This document shows, one piece after another, positions 35,001 to 43,713 of a stretch of 49,622 nucleotides of DNA. This DNA is from CAJXVY01 sp031580995 (lineage in GTDB: Bacteria > Actinomycetota > Actinomycetes > Actinomycetales > Microbacteriaceae). The notes under the pieces are model-generated. The model searched no databases, was not told the origin of the DNA, and saw only the letters and a program-made list of their open reading frames with translations. The position numbers and the translations under genes were made by a program. The stretch lies in contig JAVLCC010000008.1 in assembly GCA_031580995.1 (NCBI GenBank), positions 1 to 49,622 of the forward strand, given 5' to 3'. The first letter of the stretch is position 1. Every line of letters starts with the position of its first letter.

Positions 35001-35460
35001 GATCAGCTCGCAAGATGCTATCTAATTGACCTTGGCCAACAATGACATGCATCTCTCTACCCAAACCAGAATCACTCAGTAACTCTTGGACATCCAATAA
35101 CCTGCACTGATCACCATTGATCGCATACTCACTGCTGCCGTTTCTAAAAAGTGTTCTGGAGATACTTACTTCTGAATAATCAATTGGCAAAGCCCCATCG
35201 GCATTATCAATCACCAGCTCTACACTTGCGCGACCAAGGGGTGCCTGCGTTGAAGTTCCAGCAAAGATGACATCTTCCATCTTTGCGCCACGCAATGACT
35301 TCACTCCCTGTTCACCCATAACCCAGGCGAGTGCATCCACCACATTTGACTTCCCTGAACCGTTGGGTCCGACAACCGCAGTCACACCCGGTTCAAAATT
35401 TAGGGTGGTGGTTTGCGCGAAAGACTTAAAGCCTTTCAGTGTTAGTGACTTCAGATGCAA
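32026..35460 (-). CDS. smc: chromosome segregation protein SMC
   Basis: SMC of 1144 residues forms the condensin core that compacts and segregates the chromosome. Walker A GPNGSGKSNVVDALAWVMGE (31-50), Q-loop region LRGAKMEDVIFAGT, coiled coil about 170-490, hinge about 500-650, second coiled coil to about 1000, ABC signature LSLLSGGERSLAAVAML near 1045-1060 and Walker B PFYVLDEVEAALDD near 1070. TTG start at 35460; AAGGAG lies 10 nt upstream. Neighbours mutM/rnc upstream and ftsY downstream give the standard rnc-smc-ftsY block, here with mutM inserted as in other actinobacteria. Confidence 0.97.
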   Translation of the reverse strand: MHLKSLTLKGFKSFAQTTTLNFEPGVTAVVGPNGSGKSNVVDALAWVMGEQGVKSLRGAKMEDVIFAGTSTQAPLGRASVELVIDNADGALPIDYSEVSISRTLFRNGSSEYAINGDQCRLLDVQELLSDSGLGREMHVIVGQGQLDSILRADPLERRGLIEEAAGVLKYRRRKERSERKLEAMQGNLQRLNDLISEVGRQLKPLAKQAEVAKRAKDIGQRLSEVRSKLYSMQLRELDSKLHQLNASESEKRAEREILNEQLESTASYIKELEQSLLAGDGTEAKELVYKLESLARRADSTKAVLEQKIQRLQNEADLEIDTTSLSEQLDELETEIETQNNLSIQVDAELAKLADSREQTLEQIGKAQAEYQQLTEQVEARKSEISSFDSESGILESQLQSKKEQLSGSVKNLENTERQLAELRTEFEAMTETLGVGDEQTLKQDYQNAQQKKSDAQKALSDKQATMQEVATELEATQARLSALRLGLEQSDGSKELARQSSENLSGFLADHLKIDAGYQSAVAASLGEVSDALVAPNMKQAIKAANTLGEQQLGQALIVIVEQLSKTRGSGDVAGFQPIGNFFDGPKAIHEFLEGIVLVDSMEQAEQALENNQIKAVVTKNGELIRRNQLRAGKQSGSSKVELSTEADLAQARIDKLRKSHGELAAEIDELEANFAVAESAEKQSLDSLRALDAELAKHAEKSGRLRAQIEANENSISQLSEQTSELSAQISELESQLAQRVSSRPEELESPQKPEQLERLENEVSALRSEEFEKRVELGSSKERISQLTSRADQLRGEIAEAEQKMQQAQKRRAERMVQLASAQKHLDNLPKLQTLIAESLQKANERAASYSAERNSLTEKLAHYRTQAEEIRNKLSSSQAEVQSAEMRKHELTLSKNSLIEKINDELGIDSDQMLSQNWQTEDTEELLKQQLRQAKIDFAQLGQFNPMALEQLESLQQRHEYLKEQLADVEAARKDLRGIITTLDEQVREIFEAAFEDTKKAFAEIFPILFPGGSGSMQLHQADDSTEAGVEVSVRPAGKKIDKLSLLSGGERSLAAVAMLMAIFIARPSPFYVLDEVEAALDDANLGRLLEVLENLRESSQLVVITHQKRTMEIADVLYGVSMKQDGITKVVSQKLEKHG

Positions 35461-35491
35461 TCTGCGCCCGCTCCTTAGTGGATAATGCTAA

Positions 35492-36394
35492 TTACTTTAG
35501 TTTCTGTTTCCTGATTCGCTGGCAGACAGGGCAGAAATGACTTCCCCTATTTTCCCAAGACTGCCGACTAATCGGCCTACCGCAGCGATTGCAGGGCTTC
35601 CCGGTCTGCCCGTAGGCGTTTAGATTCTGAGAAAAATAACCTGATTGGCCATTGATGTTTTTATATTGCTGGTCAAAACTTGTTCCCCCCTGCTCACAAG
35701 CTTCAGCCAAGACCTCCCTCACATGACCAAATAACTCAGTGAGCTTTCTTTGAGAGATTGAATTGGCTGGCTGGTTGAAATGCAACCTAGCTCGCCATAA
35801 AGACTCATCGGCATAAATATTTCCAATTCCACTCACCAGTTGCTGATCAAGCAAGACATGCTTGATTCCCGCTGAGCGGTTTTTGATTTTTTTCTTCACA
35901 CCTTCGAGATTGAATTCTTGATCCAGTGGGTCTCGAGCTATGTGTGCAACTGAACTTGGAATCTCGTGCTGGTTGTCACTTTCAGGACTAAACCCTGCCG
36001 AATGGCCTTCAACCGGTTGCAATTGATCAATCATCAGTGAGCCAAATAGACGCTGGTCTGAAAACCTAAACTGCAATCCGTTGTCGAGATTCATGTGTAA
36101 CCTGACTTGGTTTTCAGGGGCAAAGTCTTTGGTTCTGATTAACGCTTGGCCACTCATGCCCAAATGCATGACCATCGCAAAACCCTCAATATCCAGCGGC
36201 AACCAAATAAACTTCCCGCGCCTGACCGCTGCTTTGAAACTTCTACCACGCATTATGCTCAGAAAATCATCTGCTCCTCCGGGGTGTTTTTTCAAACATC
36301 TCTGATCGAAGACCTCGATTTCTTCAATTGCCGAATTCAATACTGTAAGCGCCAGTCCTTTGCGAACCGTTTCCGCCTCTGGAAGCTCAGGCAT
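35492..36394 (-). CDS. mutM: formamidopyrimidine-DNA glycosylase
   Basis: MutM/Fpg of 300 residues excises 8-oxoguanine and FaPy lesions. The start must be ATG 36394, because the catalytic N-terminal proline and the following glutamate (PELPEAETVRKGL) need exact processing; an upstream TTG at 36427 would bury them. K61 lies in RRGKFIWLPL, the H2TH domain includes LLDQQLVSGIGNIYADE, and the C-terminal zinc finger is CNRCGRPISRQ...CPVC. It overlaps rnc by 8 nt and precedes smc by 31 nt. Confidence 0.96.
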   Translation of the reverse strand: MPELPEAETVRKGLALTVLNSAIEEIEVFDQRCLKKHPGGADDFLSIMRGRSFKAAVRRGKFIWLPLDIEGFAMVMHLGMSGQALIRTKDFAPENQVRLHMNLDNGLQFRFSDQRLFGSLMIDQLQPVEGHSAGFSPESDNQHEIPSSVAHIARDPLDQEFNLEGVKKKIKNRSAGIKHVLLDQQLVSGIGNIYADESLWRARLHFNQPANSISQRKLTELFGHVREVLAEACEQGGTSFDQQYKNINGQSGYFSQNLNAYGQTGKPCNRCGRPISRQSWENRGSHFCPVCQRIRKQKLK

Positions 36395-37061
36395 TATCAA
36401 AATTGCGCAGAGCGTCAACCGCTGCATCTGATTCAGCCGAACGTCTGGTTAGACCCTGACCTTTGCCCAATAAATTTTCCCCACTGAATGCTTTAGCAAA
36501 AAACACTCTTTGATGGTCCGGACCTTCGAATTCAATCTCATAAAAAACAGTTGGACTGTTTTTGGCAATCAACTTTTCATTCAAGGTTGTCTTTGGGTCT
36601 GAGGCCTCTCTGATTGCATCAGGGTCATCTAAAAGCGGGAAGATAAAGTTCTCAATGAGTTTTCTGGCCTCATCGATACCAGCTGAGAGATAAACAGCCC
36701 CCAGAATGGCCTCAAAAGCATCTGCTAAAAGATTTGGCTTTTTGCGACCCGAGGTTTGTTCCTCACCTTTTCCGAGGTATAAAAAGCTTCCAATATCCAG
36801 TCTTTGCGAAACAGTTGCAAGTGCCTGGGCGCTAACAACGCCATTTTTGATTTTGGTGAGTTCGCCTTCGTTCAAATCTGGAAGAAGCGAGTAGAGGTGG
36901 CTTGTGACAACGTAGCCCAAAATGGAATCGCCCAGAAACTCTAAGCGCTCGTTGTTTTCTCCACCGTTTTCATAGGCGTAGGAACTGTGTGTTAGCGCAA
37001 GCCTCAGAAGCTTGGGGTCTATCTCCACACCAAGCCGCGATTGCAGCTTGTCAAGTTCCAT
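36387..37061 (-). CDS. rnc: ribonuclease III
   Basis: RNase III of 224 residues processes rRNA precursors and double-stranded RNA. Signature ERLEFLGDSILG (38-49) has E41 and D45; the second acidic pair D114/E117 lies in LLADAFEAILGAVYL. The C-terminal dsRNA-binding domain runs from about 155 (DPKTTLNEKLIAK) to the end. ATG 37061 is 3 nt after the rpmF stop. Together with rpmF, DUF177 and coaD it forms a compact block. Confidence 0.97.
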   Translation of the reverse strand: MELDKLQSRLGVEIDPKLLRLALTHSSYAYENGGENNERLEFLGDSILGYVVTSHLYSLLPDLNEGELTKIKNGVVSAQALATVSQRLDIGSFLYLGKGEEQTSGRKKPNLLADAFEAILGAVYLSAGIDEARKLIENFIFPLLDDPDAIREASDPKTTLNEKLIAKNSPTVFYEIEFEGPDHQRVFFAKAFSGENLLGKGQGLTRRSAESDAAVDALRNFDNA

Positions 37062-37064
37062 AAT

Positions 37065-37268
37065 TTACGCGTCAGCTACTTTACGGCCCTTGTACTCCAT
37101 GTAAAGCTCGGTGCCCACGCTGTCGGTGACAACCTTTGCTCTGTGCGGCATGCTGTAAACAGTCTTGCCGTTTTCAACAGTTTTGTTCAGCTGCACTGGA
37201 GCGGCCTTCCACTGCGAACGGCGTGAATGGGTGTTTGCCCTGGATTTGCGTCGCTTTGGAACTGGCAT
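37065..37268 (-). CDS. rpmF: 50S ribosomal protein L32
   Basis: L32 of 67 residues: MPVPKRRKSRANTHSRRSQW is the typical start, ending in MEYKGRKVADA. It lacks the four zinc-binding cysteines, so it is the zinc-independent form usual in these actinobacteria. It lies 4 nt after the DUF177 gene, the classic yceD-rpmF pairing. Confidence 0.96.
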   Translation of the reverse strand: MPVPKRRKSRANTHSRRSQWKAAPVQLNKTVENGKTVYSMPHRAKVVTDSVGTELYMEYKGRKVADA

Positions 37269-37272
37269 ATTC

Positions 37273-37782
37273 TTACTCTTCCTCTTTAAGCTTTTTTAGT
37301 TCTGCCCACCTCGGGTCAATTTGACCCTCGTGAACATGATCCGGGTGATCATTTAGGTTGATGCCGCATTCGGCACACAAACCCATACAGTCTTCGTCAC
37401 AAACTGGCTGGAACGGAAAACTGATTACAACCGCATCTCGAACCACCTCTTCGAGATCAACTGTGTTGTCAATCACTAAAAGGTCATCGTCCGACTGACC
37501 AGAATAGGCGAAAAGTTCCTGAAAAGCTACCCTGAATGGGTCATCTAATGCTTCTAAGCATCTGGAACACTGGGTTTTTGCGGTTCCAAAGGCATTGCCG
37601 GTAGCCAAAATCCCCTCATGAACGCTTTCCAGTCTCAATTCAATGCCGATTGAGTCGCCATTGGGAATTTCCACCATTTCGGTTCCCCAACGCTCTTCTA
37701 ACTCAACGTTGAACTCCATCTGTTCCATGCTTCCCGGTTTTCCAACCATTGACCTCACCGGAACAACCCAATCAGCCTGCAT
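37273..37782 (-). CDS. YceD/DUF177 family protein
   Basis: This 169-residue protein belongs to the DUF177 family linked to 23S rRNA accumulation. A central CSRCLEALDDPFR motif and the C-terminal cysteine cluster CDEDCMGLCAECGINLND are characteristic and suggest a structural metal site. It precedes rpmF, as in most bacteria. The ATG at 37782 overlaps the coaD 3' end by 11 nt. Confidence 0.93.
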   Translation of the reverse strand: MQADWVVPVRSMVGKPGSMEQMEFNVELEERWGTEMVEIPNGDSIGIELRLESVHEGILATGNAFGTAKTQCSRCLEALDDPFRVAFQELFAYSGQSDDDLLVIDNTVDLEEVVRDAVVISFPFQPVCDEDCMGLCAECGINLNDHPDHVHEGQIDPRWAELKKLKEEE

Positions 37783-38269
37783 TTAATTTCTCGCTTATCT
37801 GTGAGGCAACAGCCTCGGTAACATATTTGGAAATATCCCCGCCAAGACTCGATACCTCCTTCACCAAAGAGCTAGAAACATATCCAAGCCCTGGCTCACT
37901 TGCCATGAAAATCGTCTCTACGCCACTTAGATCATTATTTACCTGTGACATAGGAAGTTCGTATTCAATGTCAGCCACGGTTCTAAAGCCCTTAATCAGC
38001 GCATGCGCACCGTGAACATCGGCGTATTCAGCCAATAGGCCACTCTCCAGAGTTGAAAACCTAAGCGGTGACATTTCGATTCCAAGTTCACGAACGCTCT
38101 GTTTGATCATGTTTAGTCTCTCTGCAGAGCTAAAAAGGGGCTTCTTGCTCGGATTATGAACCACCAAAACGTGAACCTCATCAAATAGCTTGGTTGCTCT
38201 TTTTAGAATTCCCAGGTGTCCAAGTGTTGCCGGGTCAAAACTCCCCGGATAAACAGCTATGTGCTTCAT
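37772..38269 (-). CDS. coaD: phosphopantetheine adenylyltransferase
   Basis: CoaD of 165 residues catalyses the penultimate step of coenzyme A synthesis. The nucleotidyltransferase motif YPGSFDPATLGHLGILKRA (H18 in TxGH) is present. Further family segments are VVHNPSKKPLFS, LIKGFRTVADIEYELPMSQ and YVSSSLVKEVSSLGGDIS. ATG 38269 is 9 nt after the recG stop. The gene order recG-coaD-DUF177-rpmF-rnc is the normal actinobacterial one, except that rsmD, usually between recG and coaD, is placed on the other side of recG. Confidence 0.96.
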   Translation of the reverse strand: MKHIAVYPGSFDPATLGHLGILKRATKLFDEVHVLVVHNPSKKPLFSSAERLNMIKQSVRELGIEMSPLRFSTLESGLLAEYADVHGAHALIKGFRTVADIEYELPMSQVNNDLSGVETIFMASEPGLGYVSSSLVKEVSSLGGDISKYVTEAVASQISEKLNAG

Positions 38270-38278
38270 GGTTAAACC

Positions 38279-40363
38279 CTAGCCCCGACTAATGACCTTC
38301 TGGTCATCTATTGGTGAACAAAGCTTCACAATCTGCTCTATATCCTCATCGCTTTCCAAAAGCTCTCTAGCTACGGGTTGTGATCTGTTGATGATTTCCT
38401 GATCTTTCACCACTCCCAAAAGTTTCAGTCGAGATTTTGTACCCGATTGGCTGACTCCAGTCACATCTCCCTCTTTTCGATAGAGTAAGTCAACTTCACT
38501 GAGTTCGAAACCGTCATCGGTTTTTTCCATTGCGGTTAATCGTTCATAAGATTCTGACTCTGGCTCACTCGCTGTGAGCAAAAGGCTCACGGCTTGTTTT
38601 GAGCCTCTTCCAACTCTTCCCCTGAGTTGATGAAGCTGGGCTAATCCAAATCGGTCTGCATCCAAAACCACCATTGCCGTTGCATTCGGAACATCCACAC
38701 CAACCTCGATAACTGTGGTTGAAACCAAGACATCAATCTCACCGTTTGTGAATTGGCTCATGACTTGGGTTTTATCCTCGGCGGGCATTCTGCCGTGCAA
38801 TAAACCTATGGATGCATTTTGGAGATAGGGATTGCTTCTCAACGAATGCGCAACCTCAACCGCTGCAGCACTGGCGCCCTCCCCCTCGTCCTGATCGGTG
38901 AGTTCGATTCTTGGGCAAACAACAAAGGCCTGCGAGCCCGATTGAATTTCTTCAGACACCCTTTGCCAAACCCGGCTCACGTGACTGCCCTCGGAAACAT
39001 TAACCACGTGGGTGGAGATTTTTTGTCTATTGGCTGGCTTTTCATCCAAGATGGAAACACTCAGGTCCCCAAATATAGTCACTGCAAGGGTTCTAGGAAT
39101 TGGCGTTGCGGTCATGATTAGGGTGTGGACATTCTCACCCTTTGAACGCAAAGCTTCCCTTTGTTCAACTCCGAAACGATGTTGCTCATCAATCACCGCA
39201 AGAGACAAATCAAAAAACTCAACCCGCTCAGAAATCAAAGAGTGCGTTCCGATAATGATCCGAGCGCTACCACTAACTATCTTCAGCAAAGCCTTTCGCT
39301 GTTCTGTTTGGCTCATCTGACCTGTTAGCAACACTGGCTGCAGAGACTCTGTGAGCTCACCCAGAACCTCAGAGATGGCGATGAAGTGCTGGGTTGCCAA
39401 CACCTCGGTGGGTGCGATGATGGCCGCCTGTGAACCATCCTCGATTGCCGCAAGCATTGCCCTCAGCGCAACTACTGTTTTTCCTGAGCCAACATCTCCT
39501 TGCAATAACCGATTCATTGGTGTGCCACTGGCGAGGTCAGCTTCAATCTCCTTACCAACTTTTTTCTGAGCGGAAGTGAGCTCATATGGAAGCGAAGAAT
39601 CAAACTGCTCAAGGAGTTGTCCTGCAACCCGCTTTTTAGCCTCAATAGATGAAAGCTTTTTGCGCAATAAACCAAACTCCAATAACAGTCCCAGGGCCTC
39701 ATGGGTCTTTAGTGATTGCTGCGCCTGCTCAAAATCTCTTTGAGCCGATGGTTGATGAATCAAGCTCAGAGACTGTTCAAGTGTGAGAATTCCAAGTTCA
39801 TCTCTGACGGATTCGCTCAGAGGCTCAGTGGGAAATTCCAGCTGAGCAAGAATTTCTTTGATCAGTTTTTGAATGCGCCAAGAGGGGACAGTTGATGACG
39901 CTGGATAAATCGGAATTGGTTTTTTAGCCCAGGCCTCGGGATCGACCTCGGATTGCTCATCAAACAGTTCATAGTCTGGATGAGCTAGTTGTATTTGCCC
40001 TGAGAAAATGCTGGTCTTGCCAGCGAATAAGCCCTGACTGCCTGGAAGCAGTTGATTGGAGCGCCAGCTTTGATTAAAAAACGTCAGCTTCGCACTCGCC
40101 GAACCATCGGTGATGGTTACTTCCAAAATAGAGCCTTTTTTACCCTTGATTGGCCGTGTGTTGACCTTTTCAACTTCTGCCAAAATGGTCACGCTCTCAC
40201 CAATTGGCAACTGACTCATGGGTGTTAGCTGACCTCTTTGCAAATACCTTCTGGGGTAGTGCCTGAGTAATTGCTCAACGGTTTTGATATCAAAGGCACG
40301 AACCAACTGCTTAGCGGTTTTCTCGCCAATTAGTTCATCAAGGTTGGTTTCAAAGCTTGCCAC
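38279..40363 (-). CDS. recG: ATP-dependent DNA helicase RecG
   Basis: RecG of 694 residues regresses stalled forks and branch-migrates junctions. N-terminal wedge/OB domain to about 150 (ESVTILAEVEKVNTRPIKG), Walker A GDVGSGKTVVALRA near 290, DEQH box AVIDEQHRFGVEQR near 390, TATPIPRTLAVTIFGDL, motif VI QLRGRVGRGSKQA and the TRG motif region near the C-terminus. DEQH replaces the commoner DEEH. GTG start at 40363, with AGAGGG just upstream. Divergent rsmD starts 49 nt away. Confidence 0.96.
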   Translation of the reverse strand: MASFETNLDELIGEKTAKQLVRAFDIKTVEQLLRHYPRRYLQRGQLTPMSQLPIGESVTILAEVEKVNTRPIKGKKGSILEVTITDGSASAKLTFFNQSWRSNQLLPGSQGLFAGKTSIFSGQIQLAHPDYELFDEQSEVDPEAWAKKPIPIYPASSTVPSWRIQKLIKEILAQLEFPTEPLSESVRDELGILTLEQSLSLIHQPSAQRDFEQAQQSLKTHEALGLLLEFGLLRKKLSSIEAKKRVAGQLLEQFDSSLPYELTSAQKKVGKEIEADLASGTPMNRLLQGDVGSGKTVVALRAMLAAIEDGSQAAIIAPTEVLATQHFIAISEVLGELTESLQPVLLTGQMSQTEQRKALLKIVSGSARIIIGTHSLISERVEFFDLSLAVIDEQHRFGVEQREALRSKGENVHTLIMTATPIPRTLAVTIFGDLSVSILDEKPANRQKISTHVVNVSEGSHVSRVWQRVSEEIQSGSQAFVVCPRIELTDQDEGEGASAAAVEVAHSLRSNPYLQNASIGLLHGRMPAEDKTQVMSQFTNGEIDVLVSTTVIEVGVDVPNATAMVVLDADRFGLAQLHQLRGRVGRGSKQAVSLLLTASEPESESYERLTAMEKTDDGFELSEVDLLYRKEGDVTGVSQSGTKSRLKLLGVVKDQEIINRSQPVARELLESDEDIEQIVKLCSPIDDQKVISRG

Positions 40364-40399
40364 CCCTCTAACCTATTCAGGTTTTCAATAATTGGGCCG

Positions 40400-40405
40400 T
40401 AGGCT
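40400..40405 (+). promoter_or_regulatory. putative -10 box of rsmD
   Basis: TAGGCT lies 13 to 8 nt before the GTG at 40413, and no good ribosome binding site separates them. Transcription would begin at or next to the start codon, giving a leaderless message. No clear -35 box is visible. Confidence 0.38.
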
Positions 40406-40412
40406 CGTAAAA

Positions 40413-40973
40413 GTGAGCAGAATAATTGCAGGCTTTGCAAGTGGCAGAAAATTGCTATCCCCCGCCAAAACGACCAGACCATCAAGTGATCGACTGAAGG
40501 AATCACTTTTCGGCATGCTCGAATCAAGGTCGATTCTGAATGGAGCCAGTGTTCTGGATTTATTCGCAGGAACCGGTGCGGTGGGTTTGGAAGCCATCTC
40601 CCGCGGCGCTACCAAACTGGTAATGGTTGAAAAAGATGCCTCGGCCATGAAAATTTGTCTTGAAAATGCTGAGCTTGTGAGCTCTCATCTTCCCGAAGAG
40701 GCGGAAATTCGCTCAATTCAGCAACCAGTTTTCAAAGCTTTAGAAAACATTGTTGGAAACTTCGACATTATCTTTTTGGATCCGCCCTATGACTACCCGA
40801 TGAAAAAGCTTGCTGAAAATTTCGATCAGCTCAAACCCTTATCCTCTGGAATAGTTATTTTGGAAAAATCCTCAAAGACTGAGTTGCCTGAGCTTCAGGG
40901 CTGGAATCTAGATGAAACCAAAAACTACGGGGATAGTGAGCTGATTTTTCTCTCTAAAGATTTCTCTCGCTAG
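40413..40973 (+). CDS. rsmD: 16S rRNA (guanine-N2)-methyltransferase RsmD
   Basis: RsmD of 186 residues methylates G966 of 16S rRNA. GTG at 40413 gives SRIIAGFASGRKLLSP, the family N-terminus; a TTG at 40392 would add seven atypical residues. SAM site LDLFAGTGAVGLEAISRG (about 48-65) and catalytic DPPY in IIFLDPPYDYP follow. The last 20 nt overlap the convergent gltA gene. Confidence 0.93.
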   Translation: MSRIIAGFASGRKLLSPAKTTRPSSDRLKESLFGMLESRSILNGASVLDLFAGTGAVGLEAISRGATKLVMVEKDASAMKICLENAELVSSHLPEEAEIRSIQQPVFKALENIVGNFDIIFLDPPYDYPMKKLAENFDQLKPLSSGIVILEKSSKTELPELQGWNLDETKNYGDSELIFLSKDFSR

Positions 40974-42228
40974 AACCGGTATAAACCTGTTGTGGCCTAC
41001 CAATCTTGGTAACCGGATCACTCATCATTTCTCTCCAGTGAGCAATCCATCCCGGCAGACGACCAAGAGCAAACAAAGCTGTGAACATCTTTGGTTCAAA
41101 GCCCATGGCTTTATAAATAACACCTGAGTAAAAATCAACGTTTGGATAAAGCTTGCGAGAAACGAAGTAGTCATCTTTCAATGCCGCTTCCTCCATTTGC
41201 TTGGCAATATCCAAAAGTGGGTCATGAATACCCAAGTCATTCAAAACACTGTCAGCGGTTGTCTTGACGATTTTTGCCCTTGGGTCAAAGTTTTTATAAA
41301 CACGGTGACCAAAGCCCATCAGGCGAACGCCCTCTTCTTTGTTTTTAACGCGTTCAATAAATTTCTCAACACTGTCACCTGATTCGCGAATGCCCTCCAG
41401 CATCTCAAGCACAGCTTCGTTAGCACCACCGTGAAGTGGTCCATATAACGCATTTACACCAGCACTCATGGATGCGAACATGTTCGCCTGCGAGGAACCG
41501 ACCAACCTGACAGTGGAGGTTGAACAGTTTTGCTCGTGGTCAGCGTGAAGCAAAAACAGTGTGTCCAAAGCCTTTGTGATCACGGGGTTTTGAACATACT
41601 TCTCGGCGTTATTTCCAAAGGTCATCCACAGAAAATTCTCAACGTAATTCAAAGAATTATCTGGGTATAAAAGCGCATGCGAAACAGAAGTCTTTTGTGC
41701 ATAGGCTGCAACTACTGGCAACTTCGCCAAAAGCCTGATGGTTGAAAGCTCTACTTGTTCGGGGTCTTTGGGATTAACTGAATCCTCATAAAAAGTTCCC
41801 AGTGCACTAACGGCACTGGATAAAACGCTCATTGGGTGAGCTGATCTTGGAAAGGCTTTGAAGAAATCTTTCAAATCCTCTTTCAGTAAAGTATGCCTGC
41901 GAATCTTGTCTTCAAATTCGCCAAATTCGCTAGCGGTGGGTAGCTCCCCATAAATCAATAGGTAGGCAACCTCTAAAAAGCTTTTCTGCTCAGCGAGTTG
42001 CTCAATTGGGTATCCGCGATAGCGAAGAATACCTGCCTCGCCGTCAATGTAGGTGATGGCTGACTTGGTGGATGATGTGTTCACAAATCCCTGGTCAAGG
42101 GTTGTGAGACCTACGTCTTTCATCAACCCTGAAATATCAAACCCTCCGGGTCCTTCAGTTGCTGGAATTACTGGGTACTCGACGGTTTTGTCGCCGTAGC
42201 TCAGTGAAACTTTTTCTTCTGAGGTCAA
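40954..42228 (-). CDS. gltA: citrate synthase
   Basis: Type II citrate synthase of 424 residues condenses acetyl-CoA and oxaloacetate. Catalytic regions: GPLHGGANEAVLEML (His near 265), MGFGHRVYKNFDPRAK (His near 304) and PNVDFYSGVIYKAMG (Asp near 367). The C-terminal GRPQQVYTGSSERNL is typical of actinobacterial GltA. TTG start at 42228, GAGGAG about 6 nt upstream. It follows dapC by 39 nt with no visible terminator, so it may belong to the typA-mshB-fdxA-dapC transcript. Confidence 0.96.
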   Translation of the reverse strand: MTSEEKVSLSYGDKTVEYPVIPATEGPGGFDISGLMKDVGLTTLDQGFVNTSSTKSAITYIDGEAGILRYRGYPIEQLAEQKSFLEVAYLLIYGELPTASEFGEFEDKIRRHTLLKEDLKDFFKAFPRSAHPMSVLSSAVSALGTFYEDSVNPKDPEQVELSTIRLLAKLPVVAAYAQKTSVSHALLYPDNSLNYVENFLWMTFGNNAEKYVQNPVITKALDTLFLLHADHEQNCSTSTVRLVGSSQANMFASMSAGVNALYGPLHGGANEAVLEMLEGIRESGDSVEKFIERVKNKEEGVRLMGFGHRVYKNFDPRAKIVKTTADSVLNDLGIHDPLLDIAKQMEEAALKDDYFVSRKLYPNVDFYSGVIYKAMGFEPKMFTALFALGRLPGWIAHWREMMSDPVTKIGRPQQVYTGSSERNL

Positions 42229-42267
42229 GGTGTCTCCTCGCTATGAAATGATGACGGTGTTCTTACC

Positions 42268-43365
42268 CTAAAGCATTTTCAATCTTCTGGAAGCCCGCTG
42301 TACATCTTCATCGCTAGCAGTTGCAGAGATTCGAATGTGACCCTTGCCAGCCTCACCATAAAACTCTCCAGGCCCCACCAAAATCCCTAGTTTGGAAAAC
42401 CTTTCCACAGCTTCAAAGGTGTCTGTCACCTCAACCCAGAGGTATAACCCACCCTGACAGTCAGCGATAGAAAAACCGGCACTTAGCAGGGCTTCACTGA
42501 GAATTTGAATTCGATTTCTATAGAGCTGTTTTTGTTTGGCAACATGTGAATAATCCCCCAGGGCTATAACCATGGCCGCTTGAATCGGACTGGGGACAAT
42601 GAGCCCCGCATGCTTTCGAAGATTGATTAGACCCTGAATAAGGTTTTCATCTCCCCCAGCCAATGCTGCTCGGTAGCCAGCAAGATTTGATTGCTTGGAA
42701 AGCGAATAAATAGCCAGCAGGTTTGTCATATCCCCATTCGTTACGTCATCTTCTAATAAACATGGAGTCGCCGTGGATTCAAAACCTGCCTGCCAGCCAA
42801 GCTCTGCATAGCACTCATCACTGACTAGCACTGCTCCCAGTTCCCTTGCCCTAATAACCGCACTTTTCATATCCGCTTTGGTCATGACTGAACCATTTGG
42901 GTTTGCTGGAGAATTAATCCAAATCAGTTTTGTGTTTTCAGGCCAAAGATCTGGGTTATCTTCACTGATTAGCTCACAACCCGCAAACTTAGCCCCAACC
43001 TCATAGGCGGTATAGGCAAGACTTGGTTGGATTACAGCATCTCCTGGGCCAAGACCCAGCATCACCGGTAGCCAAGAAATAAATTCTTTGCTACCAACCG
43101 TGGGCATTACCTGCTTGGTTGATAATGAAACTGACCGACGCGCAGAAAACCAATCAACAATTGCCTGCTGAAGAGCAGCCGTTCCAGTTGCCGAAGGGTA
43201 TCCAGCACTGTTGGAAGCCTCAGCTAAAGCGTTTTTTATAACCTCTGGGGTGTCATCAACAGGTGAACCAATGCTCAGATCCACCAGTCCATCTGGGTGC
43301 TCTTCAGCGGTTTTTTTATACGGGGCAAGTTTTTGCCAAGGGTATTCTGGAAGTTGATCGAACAA
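42268..43365 (-). CDS. dapC: succinyldiaminopimelate transaminase
   Basis: This 365-residue class I aminotransferase most likely makes N-succinyl-LL-2,6-diaminopimelate for lysine and peptidoglycan synthesis. PLP lysine K224 lies in SLSKQSNLAGYR; NSPANPNG (151-158) and SDECYAELGW bind cofactor and substrate. Assignment to DapC rather than another aminotransferase rests on the neighbouring ferredoxin gene, a pairing conserved in actinobacteria (fdxC-dapC in Mycobacterium). TTG at 43365 follows the fdxA stop directly, with AAGGCGAG before it. Confidence 0.9.
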   Translation of the reverse strand: MFDQLPEYPWQKLAPYKKTAEEHPDGLVDLSIGSPVDDTPEVIKNALAEASNSAGYPSATGTAALQQAIVDWFSARRSVSLSTKQVMPTVGSKEFISWLPVMLGLGPGDAVIQPSLAYTAYEVGAKFAGCELISEDNPDLWPENTKLIWINSPANPNGSVMTKADMKSAVIRARELGAVLVSDECYAELGWQAGFESTATPCLLEDDVTNGDMTNLLAIYSLSKQSNLAGYRAALAGGDENLIQGLINLRKHAGLIVPSPIQAAMVIALGDYSHVAKQKQLYRNRIQILSEALLSAGFSIADCQGGLYLWVEVTDTFEAVERFSKLGILVGPGEFYGEAGKGHIRISATASDEDVQRASRRLKML

Positions 43366-43686
43366 CTACTCGCCTTGCGGAGGCAATGCTGCAACTAGTG
43401 GGTGATCTGCTGGAATTGGCCCCATCTTGGCAGCCCCTCCAGGGGATCCGATTTCATCAAAAAAGTCCACGTTCACATCGTAGTAATCTGCCCACTGCTC
43501 GGGAACATCGTCCTCGTAGTAAATGGCCTCAACTGGGCAAACGGGTTCGCAGGCACCGCAGTCAACACATTCATCGGGTTGGATATAAAGCATTCGATCG
43601 CCCTCATAGATGCAATCAACTGGGCATTCATCAATGCAAGCTTTGTCTTTAACATCCACACAGGGAAGAGCAATAACGTAGGTCAA
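43366..43686 (-). CDS. fdxA: 7Fe ferredoxin
   Basis: This 106-residue ferredoxin has eight cluster cysteines: C9, C17, C21, C25 in PCVDVKDKACIDECPVDC and C40, C43, C46, C50 in CVDCGACEPVC. The spacing of the first set is that of [3Fe-4S]/[4Fe-4S] actinobacterial FdxA, a low-potential electron carrier. The acidic C-terminal extension is normal. TTG start at 43686 with AGGAG about 6 nt upstream. Confidence 0.95.
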   Translation of the reverse strand: MTYVIALPCVDVKDKACIDECPVDCIYEGDRMLYIQPDECVDCGACEPVCPVEAIYYEDDVPEQWADYYDVNVDFFDEIGSPGGAAKMGPIPADHPLVAALPPQGE

Positions 43687-43713
43687 ACCTCACTCCTAAC
43701 TCTGTTCATTATC